From assembly GCA_033297075.1 (NCBI GenBank), contig MU858265.1:1-59609 (forward strand): a DNA stretch of 59,609 nucleotides. The letters are read 5' to 3'. The translations under genes and the position numbers were made by a program. Of the stretch, positions 10,957 through 23,000 are shown piece after piece. Each line of letters begins with the position of its first letter. Positions within the stretch are counted from its first letter, which is position 1. Below the pieces are notes generated by a model. The model saw only the letters and a program-made list of their open reading frames with translations, did not search any database and was not told the origin of the DNA. This DNA comes from Rhypophila decipiens (Eukaryota; Ascomycota; Sordariomycetes; Sordariales; Naviculisporaceae).

Positions 10957-11526
10957 TCACGCAGGCAGCTTGCCACTCTTCTTGGCCGTCCAAGTAGCAA
11001 TAGCATCCATCAACGGTGGCGACAAGGCATCGTACGTCTCCAACCCCAGCGCCTTCAATTTCCCCCTGACCTCGTCCATGCCACTGGGATCAAACCCCTG
11101 CTCAATGATGGAACTCACAAACGCGGCGAACTGCACCTCCTGCCATCCCTCCTGGTCACTCAACTCGGTGTGCACAAAATCCAAGCCAGAAAACGGATGT
11201 TCCTTCTCGATTCGGCCGTACAGATGGACGCCGCATTCCTTGCAGGCATATCGCTGGATGGCGGCCGACTCGTCGACAATGGCCAGCTTGGATGCATTGG
11301 CCGTGACGGAGAGGTTTTGCTTGGGCACGACGGCGATGATGGAGAAGAGCGCCCCGTCTGGTTTCCAGCACTTGGAGCAGCCGCATGCGTGGTTGTGGAG
11401 GACGTCGGAGGTGAGAGTCACTGTTACCGGGTTGGAAGAGCAGTGGCATTTGAGGGTTCCGCCGGGGAAGGAGGACGAGCCTTTGGTTAGGCTGCCTTTG
11501 TCGAGGACTGGGTGGAGGGAGACCAT
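10957..11526 (-). CDS. GFA/CENP-V family glutathione-dependent formaldehyde-activating enzyme-like protein
   Basis: Single exon, 189 residues, ATG at 11526. The GFA fold is recognised by its zinc ligands: C-H-C at 27-29, C-G-C-S-K-C at 48-53 and C-K-E-C at 95-98, with the family spacing between blocks, followed by G-V-H-L-Y-G-R-I. Bacterial Gfa accelerates condensation of formaldehyde and glutathione to S-hydroxymethylglutathione, the substrate of formaldehyde dehydrogenase. Fungal relatives of about 190 residues are usually annotated the same way, and the C-terminal block [20 protein letters not shown] is typical of that fungal subgroup. A cytosolic role in formaldehyde detoxification is the likely one, but the catalytic activity of the family is itself debated. 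No operon-like partner nearby. Confidence 0.85.
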   Translation of the reverse strand: MVSLHPVLDKGSLTKGSSSFPGGTLKCHCSSNPVTVTLTSDVLHNHACGCSKCWKPDGALFSIIAVVPKQNLSVTANASKLAIVDESAAIQRYACKECGVHLYGRIEKEHPFSGLDFVHTELSDQEGWQEVQFAAFVSSIIEQGFDPSGMDEVRGKLKALGLETYDALSPPLMDAIATWTAKKSGKLPA

Positions 11527-12397
11527 CTTGCAGGACTTGGGTGTGTGTTTGGTTGAGAGCTATTGAGCTTCAGCTAACTGGATGCGAGACTTTTAGAAGG
11601 AGGAGAATATAACCATGTTCGGAAGAACAGTGCGAGACTATATATGCTGGTTATGCGTATGCTACATATTGGCATTTATATCAAAAAGGGGCTGCCATAC
11701 GCCAAGAAAGGGTCCATTCATCCATTGGTCAATTCGGGGAAGACATCTAACTACCGAACATGATTGATCCCGTTGGACGGGAGACAAACACTGCAGCTGA
11801 GGGGAATTTTCCAGGGGCTCTAGAATTATCCGGCTTGCCTTATCACCAGAGCAAACTTTGTTCCACTCTGCTACGGTACTACCGCTGGCATCATGCTTGG
11901 TGAAACCCCATCTGAATTATGGAATCTGCTTGAGCCGGCGCCGAGATGGCATCGACTGCATGAGATCCCGAGATATTCCTTTCGGCAAAACCTTTGGCCA
12001 GATTGAAAGACCGAAAAACTGGAGGGCTGATCGAGCACGCCATCGGGATCAATAGTACCACTATCTCGTCAAGTGGGATTCTGTTGCTATGGTTCGGGAC
12101 TTTGCTGGGCTTGGCACTGGCGAGCGGGACGGACAGGAATGAATCGACTCTGCTGCTTGTTGATAAAGGGCTTCGTTTTGTGAGTATCTTATAGCGCGAT
12201 ACAATATGCACTAAATGACCTTTCACCAGACTGCAGGTACAAGAAAAGGATCCACCAGCCGGGGCAGGCAAATGAACATGTTCAAAGAAGCAAGAGCATC
12301 AATCCTAATACACAAGTAAAACTAGCAAACGCACAAAGACATCTTGCCTGGATATCACCCAATGACGCCGAACTCTTTTTATTTTTTACCAACCGGC
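11527..12397. other. Intergenic, GFA gene to HAS1
   Basis: No gene supported. It contains the promoter of the GFA gene (reading left) and the 3' flank of HAS1. Open frames on both strands at 11.86-12.27 kb lack protein-like composition. Confidence 0.45.
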
Positions 12398-14257
12398 CTA
12401 ATCTCTCTTCTTGAAGCCCCCGGCGCCGGTTTGCCGAGGCTGACTGCCATATGCCCTCCTGGACTGGGGCTTTTTGTCTCTGCTCATGCCTGCCGCAAGT
12501 GTGATGTCTACCCGGGGTGGTGTAGCAAAGCCAAAACCCTGCAATCAAAAAGTTAGTAGAGGCTCTCAGAAAGATCAACCATGAGAGCAAGAGCTGCATA
12601 CCTTTGCCACCTTGGCCAAATCCAACTTGTGGACGTCAAACACGCTCCGCAAGCTATGCGAGGCATACGCATGGATATACGACTTGTACCCGTCTTTGGC
12701 GCTCCCATTGAGATAGTAATTGTTACTGATGAGCTTCTCGAGTTGTGACTGGACGTTGAGGATCTTGTTCTTGGGGAAGTCATATTCGACGACAGGCACC
12801 TTGGCAGCCTTGAGATGGGCCAGAAAGCCAAGCTCCTGGGGCTGGAGGAAAAGCAGCGACCGGCCCTTGGTGTTGTTGCCTCTGGCGGTACGACCGACAC
12901 GGTGGATGTAGTCGCGCGGATCATCAGGGGGGTCAAACTGAACGATCCAGTCGACGGCCGGGATGTCGAGGCCACGGGCGGCGACGTCTGTGCAGATCAG
13001 GGTTCCCTGCTTGGCGTTGCAGAACTCAAAGAAGGTGTTGGTGCGCTTTTGTTGTTTTTGCTTGCCGTGGAGATCGAGAACCGGTAGGTCGATGTACTGG
13101 AGGAGCTCGCTGTAGTACTTGACCGAATTGCACGACGAGAAGAAGACGATGATCTTTTTCTTGGACATCTTCTTGAGGAAGGAGAACAGCAAGAGGAAGC
13201 GCTTGTCGGCGTCGACGATGACGTATCCTTGATCGAGGCCCTCCACAGTGCTGAACTGCTTCTCCTCGTCGACATTGATGTATAGCGGGCCCGGACGGAG
13301 CGAGATTCTGGCAAGATCCTCGACCTTGGTGGTTTGAGTGGCCGAGAAGAGCATGGTCTGCCTGTCCTCCTTGGGCAGGATCTTGATGATCTGTCGCATT
13401 TCGTCCTCGAACCCAATTTCCAATATCCTGTCGGCTTCGTCGATGATGAGCGAGCGCAAGTTCTTGAATACGAAGGGTGTGTTTTGTAAGTGGTCGAGCA
13501 ACCTTCCAGGAGTGGCGATCAGCAGATTGACGCCTTTGCCCAGCTTGTCCGCCTCGGCCCTGCGATTTGCGCCTCCGATCACGACACCGTAGGTCTGGGA
13601 CTGGAACTTCATCAACTCGCGCGCGACACCAAAGATCTGCAGAGCCAGTTCGCGCGTGGGCGTGACGACGATGACACCAGTTCCGTTTCTTGGCTTGAAC
13701 CGCAGCGAACTGAGCATCTCGATGGCAGGAATGAGGAAGGCCAGCGTCTTTCCCGAACCAGTCTTTGCAGCGCCCAGAACGTCCTTGCCGGCAAGAAGTG
13801 GCGGGATACCTCTCCGCTGGATCTCTGTCATCTTTGTGAAGCCCATCTCGTCAATTGCCTTCATTGTCTTCTCCGAGAGGTTGAGCTGCGTGAAAGCCGT
13901 CGCGTCGGTCGCAATCGAGGGCGGGAGGAGAGAGGCAATTTGGGCCGGATCGTCGGTGCCATCCTCCTTGTCTTGGTCTTGGTTTTGCCTTTTATCTGTG
14001 TCTTTCATATCAAAGTTCTCTTGCTCTTCATTCTCCTCCAGACCTTTCTCGCTGTCGTCGTCGCCATCATCCTCCCTTTCTTCCTCAGAATCGCTGGAAC
14101 CGCTTTCGGAAGCACGCTCAGCCTCGGAATCGCTCTCTTCGGGAGTGGGATCTTTCTTCAGCTTCTTGGGCTTTGAGATTGTGGCAGCGGTCGCATCGCT
14201 CTGGGAACCCTTGGCCGAGTCTTGTAATTTTCTCTTTTTGCTGAGTGTGGAAGCCAT
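12398..14257 (-). CDS. HAS1: ATP-dependent RNA helicase HAS1 (DEAD box)
   Basis: Exon 1 is 14257-12602 and exon 2 is 12538-12398, with a 63 bp intron (GTATGC, branch CTAAC, TTGCAG); 598 residues. The start is the ATG of [10 protein letters not shown]; the frame opens 12 codons earlier only at a TTG. A charged, acidic N-terminal region (to about 105) precedes the helicase core: Q motif F-x-x-L..MTEIQ (about 122-147), Walker [10 protein letters not shown] (163-171), PTREL, DEAD (273-276), SAT (305-307), ARGLDIP, and HRVGRTAR (452-459). The tail ends with FGFATPPRV and a basic stretch, as in Has1. Has1 is a nucleolar helicase required for 40S and 60S subunit assembly, including release of U14 snoRNA from pre-rRNA. 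Length and tail match the family, so the assignment is firm. Confidence 0.95.
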
Positions 14258-15528
14258 TTTGCCTGCTGTTGTGACGAATCGAGACCGGTCCAATTGATAG
14301 GTTGAGTGATCGCTTGCTATTTTGCGCCCAAGTTTGCCTTTTGCTGGCCATCTTTTTTTTCTCTTATCGCGACGCCCGATAACACCTTGTAATGTAAATT
14401 TTGAGGGCGGTGAAGGACTTTGCAGGGGCAGGCCCCGCTATGGTGGCAGAAAGGTGGAGGGAATATGGACCGTGCGCAAGACCCACTCATCTCAATGGCT
14501 GGGCCTTGGTTTCTGTTCTTTTGAACTTTCTTTTCGGATGAATTGCAGCCTCTCTTCAAACTCGATGCCACTATCCAAGGCCGACCGAGACAGAGTAAAT
14601 TTATCAGAAATATTACATTTATAACAGCTCCAATTTTTTCTTTCCATATCGAGGCTCGTATCCCCCCAGCTCTCTGTTCACGTCGATTGTGATGTTTAGC
14701 GGCCGTCACCTTACTCGGACCCCAACATTTTCCGGTTTTGTAAAATTATCTATGTTTGGGCACTTCAATTCCATCAATTTTCTGTTTTCTATCATCAAGC
14801 TCATCTGCTTCCTGGCTCAGTTCATTACTGAATTCTCGCAGCATCTCTATCCTCAACCTGAGTCTTGGGTTATTTTCGGTATTACTCTCTCGTCATTGAC
14901 GCTCCGCTCCGTGATTGAGGGGGCCGGAGCTGTGGGTCCACCTTCTCCGGCTTGCCCGGGTACGGACTGGAAGTCTGTCGGTACAGTGACCACTGGCGGG
15001 TACCGAACATTCCCGTCAATGAGGTGCTTTCCCATTTCTGCATGATGGTTTCCAGGCCTACGCCGCATTGTGCTTCCCAGTCAAATATGGATCCTTGAAC
15101 GAGCTCAACCTTGGCTCATGCATCACGGTCCTCTCCTCTCATGCCTTCTGTACCGCCCATGGTATGTTTTCTACCATTTGGATATCTATGGCCCATCATC
15201 TGATGCACCCCGCAAGACACTTTGGAGCCGTGTCCATTGTGTTTCCCTCACTATCGCCCGGCTCTTGGACTCTGCCCTCTTGCGGGATCGCTGCGACTAA
15301 CTGGTTTCATCGGGGGAGCTCGAAGGACATACCTCTTCAAGTGAATACATTCCATGTCTACATTCTTCATTCTCGATGCGGTTTGCCCTTCATGAGAACT
15401 CTCATGATACACCAAATTCCCGAGCAAGAAGTTGTACTTCAACGATCAGGCCCAGAGCGATGCTCACCTCGGGGGAAGATCGCGGCTAAACAAGCTCGCC
15501 CCTCTCCAATTTCCTGGCGCATATACCT
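14258..15528. other. Intergenic, HAS1 promoter side
   Basis: No gene supported. HAS1 promoter at the left end. Open frames on both strands up to 192 codons (for example plus 15068-15646) are rich in Ser, His and Cys without recognisable motifs and are probably chance. Confidence 0.4.
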
Positions 15529-16056
15529 CTACATTCTTGTTTTATGGTCAATCTCATTACCACCCTTAGCCGCTTCCTCCAATATTTGCTTGACGTTAAA
15601 AATAGCCCGTCGTTCATCAATTGTACCGCGATCGGCTGGTCCGTGATAGCCAGCTCCAGGGATTCGAGTCCCGCTATATATCACCATGACGTCCCGTGCT
15701 CTCTCGACAACTCCATGCCGTGCATCTTGGGATATTCAAGCGGACAGATGTGAGCTTTAGCCAACTCGGCTTTTGCTAGAGAGAGCAGAGAAGGCCTCTG
15801 GGATCACCACCTGCCTGAAGGATGTGTTGAAGAGCTTGACGCTAGAGCCGAGCATGTTTACCCGCATCCCCCAGTCGACTTGGTGCTGGTGCTCGTCGCA
15901 AGAGTTCAGCGAAGTGATTGCACCTGCCGAATCCAGCTTCCGGGGCACTTGTTTGCAAAAGAGAATAAACAGGGATGTCTCCTCGTATGGCCATTCTCGC
16001 TGCTCGGGATATTTCTGCACATGGGTGACGTCCGGAGAGGCAAAGACACGGCCCAT
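15529..16056 (-). pseudogene. Coding-like remnant or unresolved gene, unknown product
   Basis: Two open stretches on the minus strand have real-protein composition. The first starts at an ATG (16056, context CGGCATGG, with an in-frame stop just upstream) and reads MGRVFASPDVTHVQKYPEQR..., containing SCDEHQHQVDWGMRVNM; it stays open for 99 codons. The second (15735-15529) contains TIDERRAIFNVKQILEEAAK and ends at a TAG. A TATAAG box lies near 16264-16270. I could not join the two with GT-AG borders of matching phase, so this is either a gene with an intron I misjudged or a frameshifted relic. I do not recognise the family. Confidence 0.35.
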
Positions 16057-16361
16057 GCCGGCTCAGGTTGTATCGCGACGGTGACAAGTACCTGTCGATT
16101 GGCGATGGTTGGATAGTTTCCGCCGGCGGTGTTGCATGCCAATTTGTGGGGTAAGCATGTTCGAGATGAACGTCAGCTATTTCCTGTTGGAGACACAAAG
16201 GTCCTACAGTGAAAAAGCACTTTCAACGTGATCGGCTTGAACAAGTCCGTCGGTCCCCAAGTCCCCTTATACCACCCGCACTTAATATATCTATTCTACC
16301 TTAACCAGCTCGCTGGACGATGGATATGACCTTGGAACCCGGTGGGGCGACCACAGAGCAA

Positions 16362-16368
16362 TATATAA
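16362..16368 (+). promoter_or_regulatory. TATA box of the small secreted protein gene
   Basis: TATATAA lies 99 bp upstream of the start codon at 16467, the usual fungal core-promoter distance. Confidence 0.6.
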
Positions 16369-16466
16369 GACCAAGCGTCCCTCCCACCTGGCGCCTTGAT
16401 CGACAATCGATTCCAGGATCCTGTCAACAACCACCGTTATCCTCTGTGTGACCTTCTTTCGTAAAC

Positions 16467-17201
16467 ATGAAACTCTTGTTTCTTCTCACCCTTCTCATCG
16501 GCTTCGCCCTGGCCCTGGAGACGGCGGTCCTCGAGGAACGCCAGGGTCGTGGGTCTGGTAAACGCCAGCGCAAAAAGACATACAGACCAAAGAAGTCGAC
16601 CGGCGTTGCCACGGCCCGGGCGCCCAACAAGCCTCGCAATGCCCCGTCAGACTACAAGACGGGCACAGGTCGCGCGTCATCGAAGCGGAACAAGTCTGCG
16701 CTCAAGAAGCTCCCCGCAGACTACATCGACGCGGGCATGCGCCGCCGGTGGGAGAGCTGGCAAACCCTCCGCAGGCTCCGCCGACAGGCCGCCAACACCA
16801 ATGATTTCTACGAGTGCTATAACACGGTATGTCTAGCAGAACAAGCTCCATATCATTGAAACTTTGACCCAGCAACCTTTCTAACAAATCTCTAGAACTC
16901 GGCCCTAAAGGTCGCAGACTGCCAGACGGTCATTGACCAGGTGCTCGAGTCCAACGACGAGCTCATCGTGACGGCCAACTCGTGCCTTGTATTCTCTTTC
17001 CGCACCTGCCAGGGCTTCTTTTGCTCCCTGTGCCAAACCCTGGGTACCAGCACCGACTTTATCGGCAACCAGTTGGACACCATCGACGCCCTGTGCCTCG
17101 AAGGCGGTCAGGTGGGCTCTATCGTCGGCCAGGACCCTCCACAGTGGGACGCTGGATTTACTTATATTAATGATGGTCTACCTACCTATGATGTCTGCTG
17201 A
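16467..17201 (+). CDS. Small secreted cysteine-rich protein, effector candidate
   Basis: Exon 1 is 16467-16826 and exon 2 is 16896-17201 (69 bp intron, branch CTAAC, TCTAG); 221 residues. Residues 1-17 are a clear signal peptide (KLLFLLTLLIGFALA). The next 90 residues are extremely basic, with R-G-S-G-K-R-Q-R-K-K near 28-37 offering Kex2-type dibasic sites, and low in cysteine. After Y-E-C-Y-N the C-terminal half becomes acidic and cysteine-rich (C-Q-T-V, C-L-V-F, T-C-Q-G-F-F-C-S-L-C-Q, A-L-C-L-E, and a terminal D-V-C). The layout suggests a pro-region removed before release of a compact disulfide-bonded domain. I recognise no family. Secretion, size and cysteine content fit an effector or antimicrobial-type protein, but that is inference. 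Confidence 0.75.
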
Positions 17202-17545
17202 GGTAAGAGTATGGTGGCGTCGGGCTATTGTTAGGTTGTCAGGGTGTTGTGAGCTGGTCTAAGTTCAAGTTCTGAACGTCCGACTGCCAGAGATTGAGGA
17301 CGTGCTTGAGATGGTGGCTCGGGAAGATTTCGGGCCTGAAATGTATTTATGATACTTGGGAACAATGGGAGTGCAAGGACAGGACTGACGGGAAGTGCAA
17401 CTTCCCTATGTCTACCTATGACCGATGCTACTTTATGAGCAAAAATATCCGCTTTCGATATCAAGCCCAGCAGTCTTATGCTTCATACGAGCGGTAGAAT
17501 TCTTAGGTCAAATATAGTTTTTACTTGAAATTCACATCTCAGGTA
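17202..17545. other. Intergenic before Tc1-like element
   Basis: 3' flank of the secreted protein gene. No gene seen. Bases 17544-17545 are the TA target duplication of the element that follows. Confidence 0.5.
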
Positions 17546-18931
17546 CAGTCAGGGGTCAAAAGTAGACCGCCAACCCCACTCAATTTAAATTACGCGCCCA
17601 CGCGACGCGCACCCCCTTTCTTTTCTTTCCACCATAACCAAGTCAAAAGATGTCCGATTTGAACGAATTCGCATCCATTCTAACCGCAAATCGGCGGAGA
17701 AGAGGATACTTGAGTCCGTATATGCGTGCAGTGATTGTTACTTTGCATGTAGTCGGGAAAAGCCAGCGGGAGATCGCCCGCCTCTTTGGCGTTCACCACT
17801 CAAGTATTGCGGCCACTCTTGAACACTGGAAAAATCACCACACATTCGAATCGAAGCCGAAGAGTGGCCGTACGCCGGCTCTTACGCGTGCCGAGAAGCG
17901 GTATATCGTCAATTTGGCCAAAAGAAATCGCGATATTTCTCAAAAAGCCCTCGTCAACGCCGTCGGAAAGAAAATAACGTACTCGACTGTCAAGCGCTGC
18001 TTGCGCGCCCACAACATGCGCAAATGGCGCGCGAAAAAGAGGATTCCGTTGACGAAGGAGCTGGCGAAGGATAGGTTCGATTTCGCGTGCGACTGGCTAG
18101 ATAATATCGAGGAATTGTTGCAAGTAAGTGGGCGGTAGTCTATCCTTTCTTGCGCCAAGCTGACAGCTGAAGACGATGTTCTCAGACGAGTCTTCTTGCC
18201 AGAACTCAACGTCAAATCCGACTTGCTGGTAATTCCAATTCCCTTCCGAACGATGGTCAAGACGGTTTGTCAACTTAAAAAACCACGTAAAAGCGAATAT
18301 TAGTATCATGGTCTGGGGAATGATCTGGAAAGGCGGTCGCAGTGAACTTATCGTGATGGAACGAGACGAACTCTCTCCCCGCAACGGTTATACCGCCCGC
18401 TCATACATTAAAGCGCTGGAGAAGGGTCTCTTGCCTCATTACCAGGAATGGAGGCATTTCCAACAAGATAACGCGAAGATTCATGTGTGTGCGGCGACCG
18501 AAGAATGGCTTCATTCTCACCAGATTTCGTGGATCGAGTGGCCAGCTCACAGCCCCGATTTGAATCCGATTGAGCACGTCTGGGCGCTTATGAAGCGAAA
18601 TCTGCATAGATTATTCCCTGACGTCTTTGAATTGAAGAAAAACCGGCTTGACATCGAGGATTTTACCAGAAAGTTGAGGGCGGCGTGGTGGGCTATTCCG
18701 CAGGAGCAAATCGACAGGCTGATCGACGGTATGCCGCGCCGGCTGCGGGCAGTCAAGAAAGCCCGTGGTTGGTATACAAAATATTGAAGTCCGGAACCTG
18801 ACAATTCCAAATATATAAACAGTTTTATTAGAACTTGTCATACAAAGAAGTTATGCCGGTTGGTAGATGTACGGTCAAAATTGTGGGAGGTTGGGGATGT
18901 GGGGTGGCGGTTTTCTTTTGACCCCGCACTT
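17546..18931 (+). mobile_element. Tc1-type (DD34E) DNA transposon
   Basis: A 1386 bp element bounded by TA dinucleotides (17544-17545 and 18932-18933), the target duplication of Tc1/mariner insertions. The left end CAGTCAGGGGTCAAAAGTAG and the right end, reverse-complemented AAGTGCGGGGTCAAAAGAAA, form imperfect inverted repeats of about 34 bp that continue with ACCGCC and ACCCCAC on both sides. It contains one transposase gene with a short intron and one nonsense codon. End divergence and the stop imply a non-autonomous, aged copy, though little else is broken. Confidence 0.85.
17650..18787 (+). pseudogene. Tc1-like transposase with one in-frame stop
   Basis: Exon 1 is 17650-18123 and exon 2 is 18167-18787, across a 43 bp intron (GTAAGT...TGACAG). 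The N-terminal half carries the paired helix-turn-helix DNA-binding region (S-Q-R-E-I-A-R-L-F-G-V-H-H-S-S-I, then K-S-G-R-T-P-A-L-T). The catalytic triad is complete: F-S-D-E soon after the intron, Q-Q-D-N-A, and P-D-L-N-P-I-E with exactly 34 residues between the second Asp and Glu, hence DD34E. Codon 18230-18232 is TAA within C-W-stop-F-Q-F. A single C-to-T change from CAA, the CpA-to-TpA step typical of RIP, would explain it. Everything after the stop remains open to the natural end at 18787, so the copy was inactivated recently. Confidence 0.85.
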
Positions 18932-18933
18932 TA

Positions 18934-19653
18934 TATCCGATTTCTACCTCCAGAGGGGGTCAAGAGAATGATGTTGCTGTGGATATGAGGAAAAAAAGGG
19001 ACAAAGAAACACACTAAATTCCTTATCAGCTTATCGCTCAGGGGAGGGGGGCAATCAACAACAGATTCATGTATGGCTTCACCGCGAGCAGCTTGTGGAA
19101 GCCAATCGGGTGACCTTTTCGCACCTCGTGCAGAAACTGACGTTCAGCATGGGGAAAGTGTGAATGTGCGTACACGTGTATTATGCAAGTTGGCAAATAT
19201 TAAGGGAGTTAGGTAGTTTTGAGTTTTCCTCTTCCCTCTTGAACGTCTATTTCTTTCCCCTTGAGCGTCTATTTGCTCTTTCGTCGGATTCGATTGTTAA
19301 GATTTTGAAATAGGGATATCCGTACCGGCAAGTTTTCTAGAGCGTCCCGTCACCACTTCCAACTTGAAGCCACAAAGTCAACCTGTTGGTTGTTATGCCA
19401 GCTCCAAGCAAAGATACCGAAGCCCTTGTAAATTTCTTTAAAGCCACCATCTTTTTGGATTCTTGACCTCTGACTCCTGAGTTTTGCTGGAGGAGACTCC
19501 TTTGTTTCTGGATCGGACTCATCAACCTGTCTAATTGCTTGTCCCCTTCTTGGCAATTGGAGCTTGCGGCGTTCTGGCCGAGCTTGGCTTCCCCGCGATC
19601 GTGGCTGGCAAGTGGTAACCCACTGTAAGCCCGCTAACAATAAAGACGGGTCC
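18934..19653. other. Intergenic after Tc1 element
   Basis: No gene seen. Mixed composition with several AT-rich patches. Confidence 0.4.
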
Positions 19654-20013
19654 CTGCAGGGCTGGTGTTAAAGAGGTCCAAAACACATACAAAAAACCGC
19701 CCCACAAAAGCTTCTAAGATTACACCAAGACCACTGCACTAACAGCAACGCGGACATCTCGATAGCTTTTTTCTCCAAGACTAACATTAGAATCATATCA
19801 AAACTACATACCAAATTGACATTAGAGGTAAAGAAGGTTGAAATTAACTAATATCTACCTAAAATTTCCATTTATCAAAGAAAGTTCGCAAATTTATTAT
19901 ATAGTTGTAAAGATATTCAGCTTTGAAGCTGTTTTGTAGTGGTTGTATGGTGTATTTGGTGTTAGTTACAGGGGACCCCAGTTTTGGACCTCTTTAACCT
20001 TTGCCCCCTGCAG
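19654..20013. mobile_element. 360 bp inverted-repeat element, MITE-like
   Basis: The ends are inverted repeats of about 31 bp: left CTGCAGGG-CTGGTGTTAAAG and right, reverse-complemented, CTGCAGGGGGCAAAGGTTAAAG, both continuing with AGGTCCAAAAC. The interior is AT-rich and non-coding. No clear target duplication was found next to CTGCAG, so the exact borders and superfamily are open. Size and structure fit a miniature inverted-repeat transposable element. Confidence 0.6.
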
Positions 20014-23000
20014 AAGAAAAGTAGGCCTCACGGACTTGAGACCTGAAATTTCCGAATCGAGGTTATTTCTTCACAGTATAGCTTTCAGGGGCAAGCCCTT
20101 TCAGGCGCCCGATCCCACAATGCCAGTACACGGCGTCATGGCTGGTGGTCGACCGATTTTGACCGATTTTGGCGAGAGTCGGGGCGGATATGTATCTGGA
20201 GTCTGGTTTTAGCAAGTGTGCAAGATTTGCATGTTTTCACTGCACTCCTTTCGATGTCTTCCCGTAAGCGGGCCCTCAACATCTTTTTCTTCTCACCAGC
20301 GATTACCAGGTATCCATGCATCTTCCCTGTCTTAATTTTTCAATTTGTGCAGGGGCTCAAGAGAACATGGGCCATTAAGAGGAAAAGGGAGTTTCCACAT
20401 TGGGAAAGACATGTATTCCTGCCTGTCATGTGACGAAGTCACGTTCTCTTCCCCCACACCCGGCTCGGTTTTCGGACCTTAGAGGCAGTGAGAGGCAGCT
20501 GAGAGGCTTTTCTATTCCTGCGAGCACGTGTATTGAGACCTTCAGTTTTAGTGGTCTACGGGTACTTACCGTGCTTTACTACACTACACTACTGTCACGC
20601 ACACCGAAGCAGCGTCGTGATAATCAGTCTCGTGACCTCGCCGTTCCCGGTGCCAAGTGGTTAGGGAGAGAAAAAGAAAAGAAAAAGGCCCATTTGCAAC
20701 TTTGCATCGGAGGATTAGCACGGCAAGTGTCAAGATCCATGTGGTTGTGGGGGGGTTCGGGAGAGCTATGCTAGCGGGATCCTCATTTCTGGATATCTCC
20801 GTTCAAACTCTTCTCAAACCAAGGATCGAGAGCCGTCTGTCGACACGATGTGGACCACGGGGAGAAGAGATTTTTGCCCGTGACTCTTATTTGCCTTGTC
20901 GGTAGGTGTACGTATCAAGGCAGTACCTCATAAAGGTCTTGAATCATCAAGCCAGGGGCCAAGTCATCAGAAGACTCTGGATCTGGGCATTCTTCATGTT
21001 CAGGGGCCCAAACGCATCAAGGAGAATGAGACCACATGATTCCACTCACTGCAGTGACTGCCAACGGCTAGGACTTGCAAAAGGCAAGAACCCAATGGTT
21101 AACCGGGCCAGCCTCATCGCAGCCCAAATTGTTCGCCTGGAGCCAAATGGACTCTGTATTGGTCGCGTGATGATCAAGCCTTGCAGGCCGAGGGTGTGCC
21201 CCTGAAGAGTCGGTCTAGGCTAAACGATTTAGCGCCAAAACCCCAGAAAAGATCTTTCTGTTGGCTTTTTAGCGGGACCCCGAGCTGAGAGTAAACCCAG
21301 GCTGAGACTTGGCTTCTGCAACCAAACACACGACGTCAACGTCAAGTCTCAAATCCCCCACAATATCAACAACGGAGTGAACGGACAAAGTATGGATTAC
21401 CACACTCCAAACCGAAGAGAAGCCGTTTTTTCATCTTGTTATCTCACAGATTCGCACGAGTGGCTGCTTTTGTCTTGGCAAGAATTGGCATTTGTCTTCA
21501 CATTCGTAACACAAGTCGCCTCCCAAAGTTGATGCCGAGACATGAAATAACGCACGCAAGGGCGGGCAGATTACCGTTATTACACTGCTGGCAGGTTATA
21601 TGATCTGGATGGTTATCATTGCTGTTAGCAGTAATCATGCCGAGCTGTTGCCGAGTCCCCCCGTCTTTCATCGTGTCGCGATCTGCTATCTGCTGGCCTC
21701 GTGGTATCGCGGGATTCCTCTCGCGAGAAAACATGAATACTAACATTGAACCTGGGAGTCTCTTGTGCTACGCTGGCACGCCTAGTTCAAGGCCCAGCAG
21801 GACGGCAAGCGATAACTTTAATCGCTCTAATCGGCGGGCTGCCGGCTCGGCATTGAAACAAATGATGTCCATACGTACCGGTATCTGTAGCACCGTATCC
21901 GTACGGATACAATTCCTCCCACGGACAGTGACGGGACTGGAGCTGAGTGAGTACCACACGTGCAGCACGAGGGAGAGAGAAACCGCTGCGTGGTGTCATG
22001 TCATATCCGTACATGTGCCCGAAAACCGCACGAAAACCTGAGGTCTAGTGCTGCGAGTATGAGCCGTTTCCCCACGTATTGGGGCGGTGCCTTGCTGTTC
22101 AGATCTGCAAGACTGTTTGCCCCTTTTTGTCCAATTTTTCTTGTTTTGAGATTTTTGTTTCGTCTCAGAACAGCACAAGTCAAAATCAACACTTCCGCCA
22201 TCCCTGATTCTTTTCTTGGGTTCAAGTTGGGATGCGCCAAGAAACTAGAGACGGAAAAAATACCTAGGAATTGAGGGGTCGTTGGGCTGGTCTTAAGCCC
22301 CCACAGGTCTGCTGAGGTCTTCGTCAGGCCTTATCCAGGTCCCGTCCGGCGGGGTGGGAGGGCTTGGCAGCCGTTCTTACTGGGTCGGCCTGGCGCCAGG
22401 CGGAAGTTGTTCGGGTCTTTAGGGCGGAATCTGGGGTCACCTCCCGGTCCTCCCCTGAGAATCCCGATGAGCCATTGAGCGCACTGACGGCGGGCAGTGA
22501 CGGATGGGTCATGCACCGACACCCCTGTCCATTGGCAGTTGCCGGTTGGGGTCAATTCATTTGCGCCGTTTCATTCTTGTTCTTTTTTTTTCTTTCTCCT
22601 CGCTTGCCATGAAAAGAAAACAAGAACATAAATCCTTCTTCTCTCTTGCTCATCTTGCAACTTGGTTCTCTCCTCTTTCTTGTCTTGTTATTTTTTTTTG
22701 ACTCTCAAAACTTTCAACGCCTTTTCGAATGTTCCGGGAATTGTTTGCATCGCAAACTTATACATCGTCCAAGACGGCGGTGAAGTGACGCAACGCATGC
22801 AGACCTTGCACACTCGGTCCAGGGCCCTACAGTAAACCCGAACACCTTAATAGCTCTCCCCCTCACTCACCACACAAGGCTTTAAGAGTAGCCAGCCTCA
22901 CGCGATCAACCACGACGACTCCTTGGTTCATCTTTGCGCCTCGACTGATTGCCAATTCCGTTGCTACATGTCTCTGCAGTTATTTCCATCTCGTACAACA

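Noticed and set aside
13490..14297. Plus-strand frames of over 200 codons across HAS1
   Set aside because: Antisense to the conserved helicase exon; no independent evidence.
15650..15680. tRNA B-box-like GATTCGAGTCC
   Set aside because: The flanking bases do not form a T-arm stem and no A box or acceptor stem fits.
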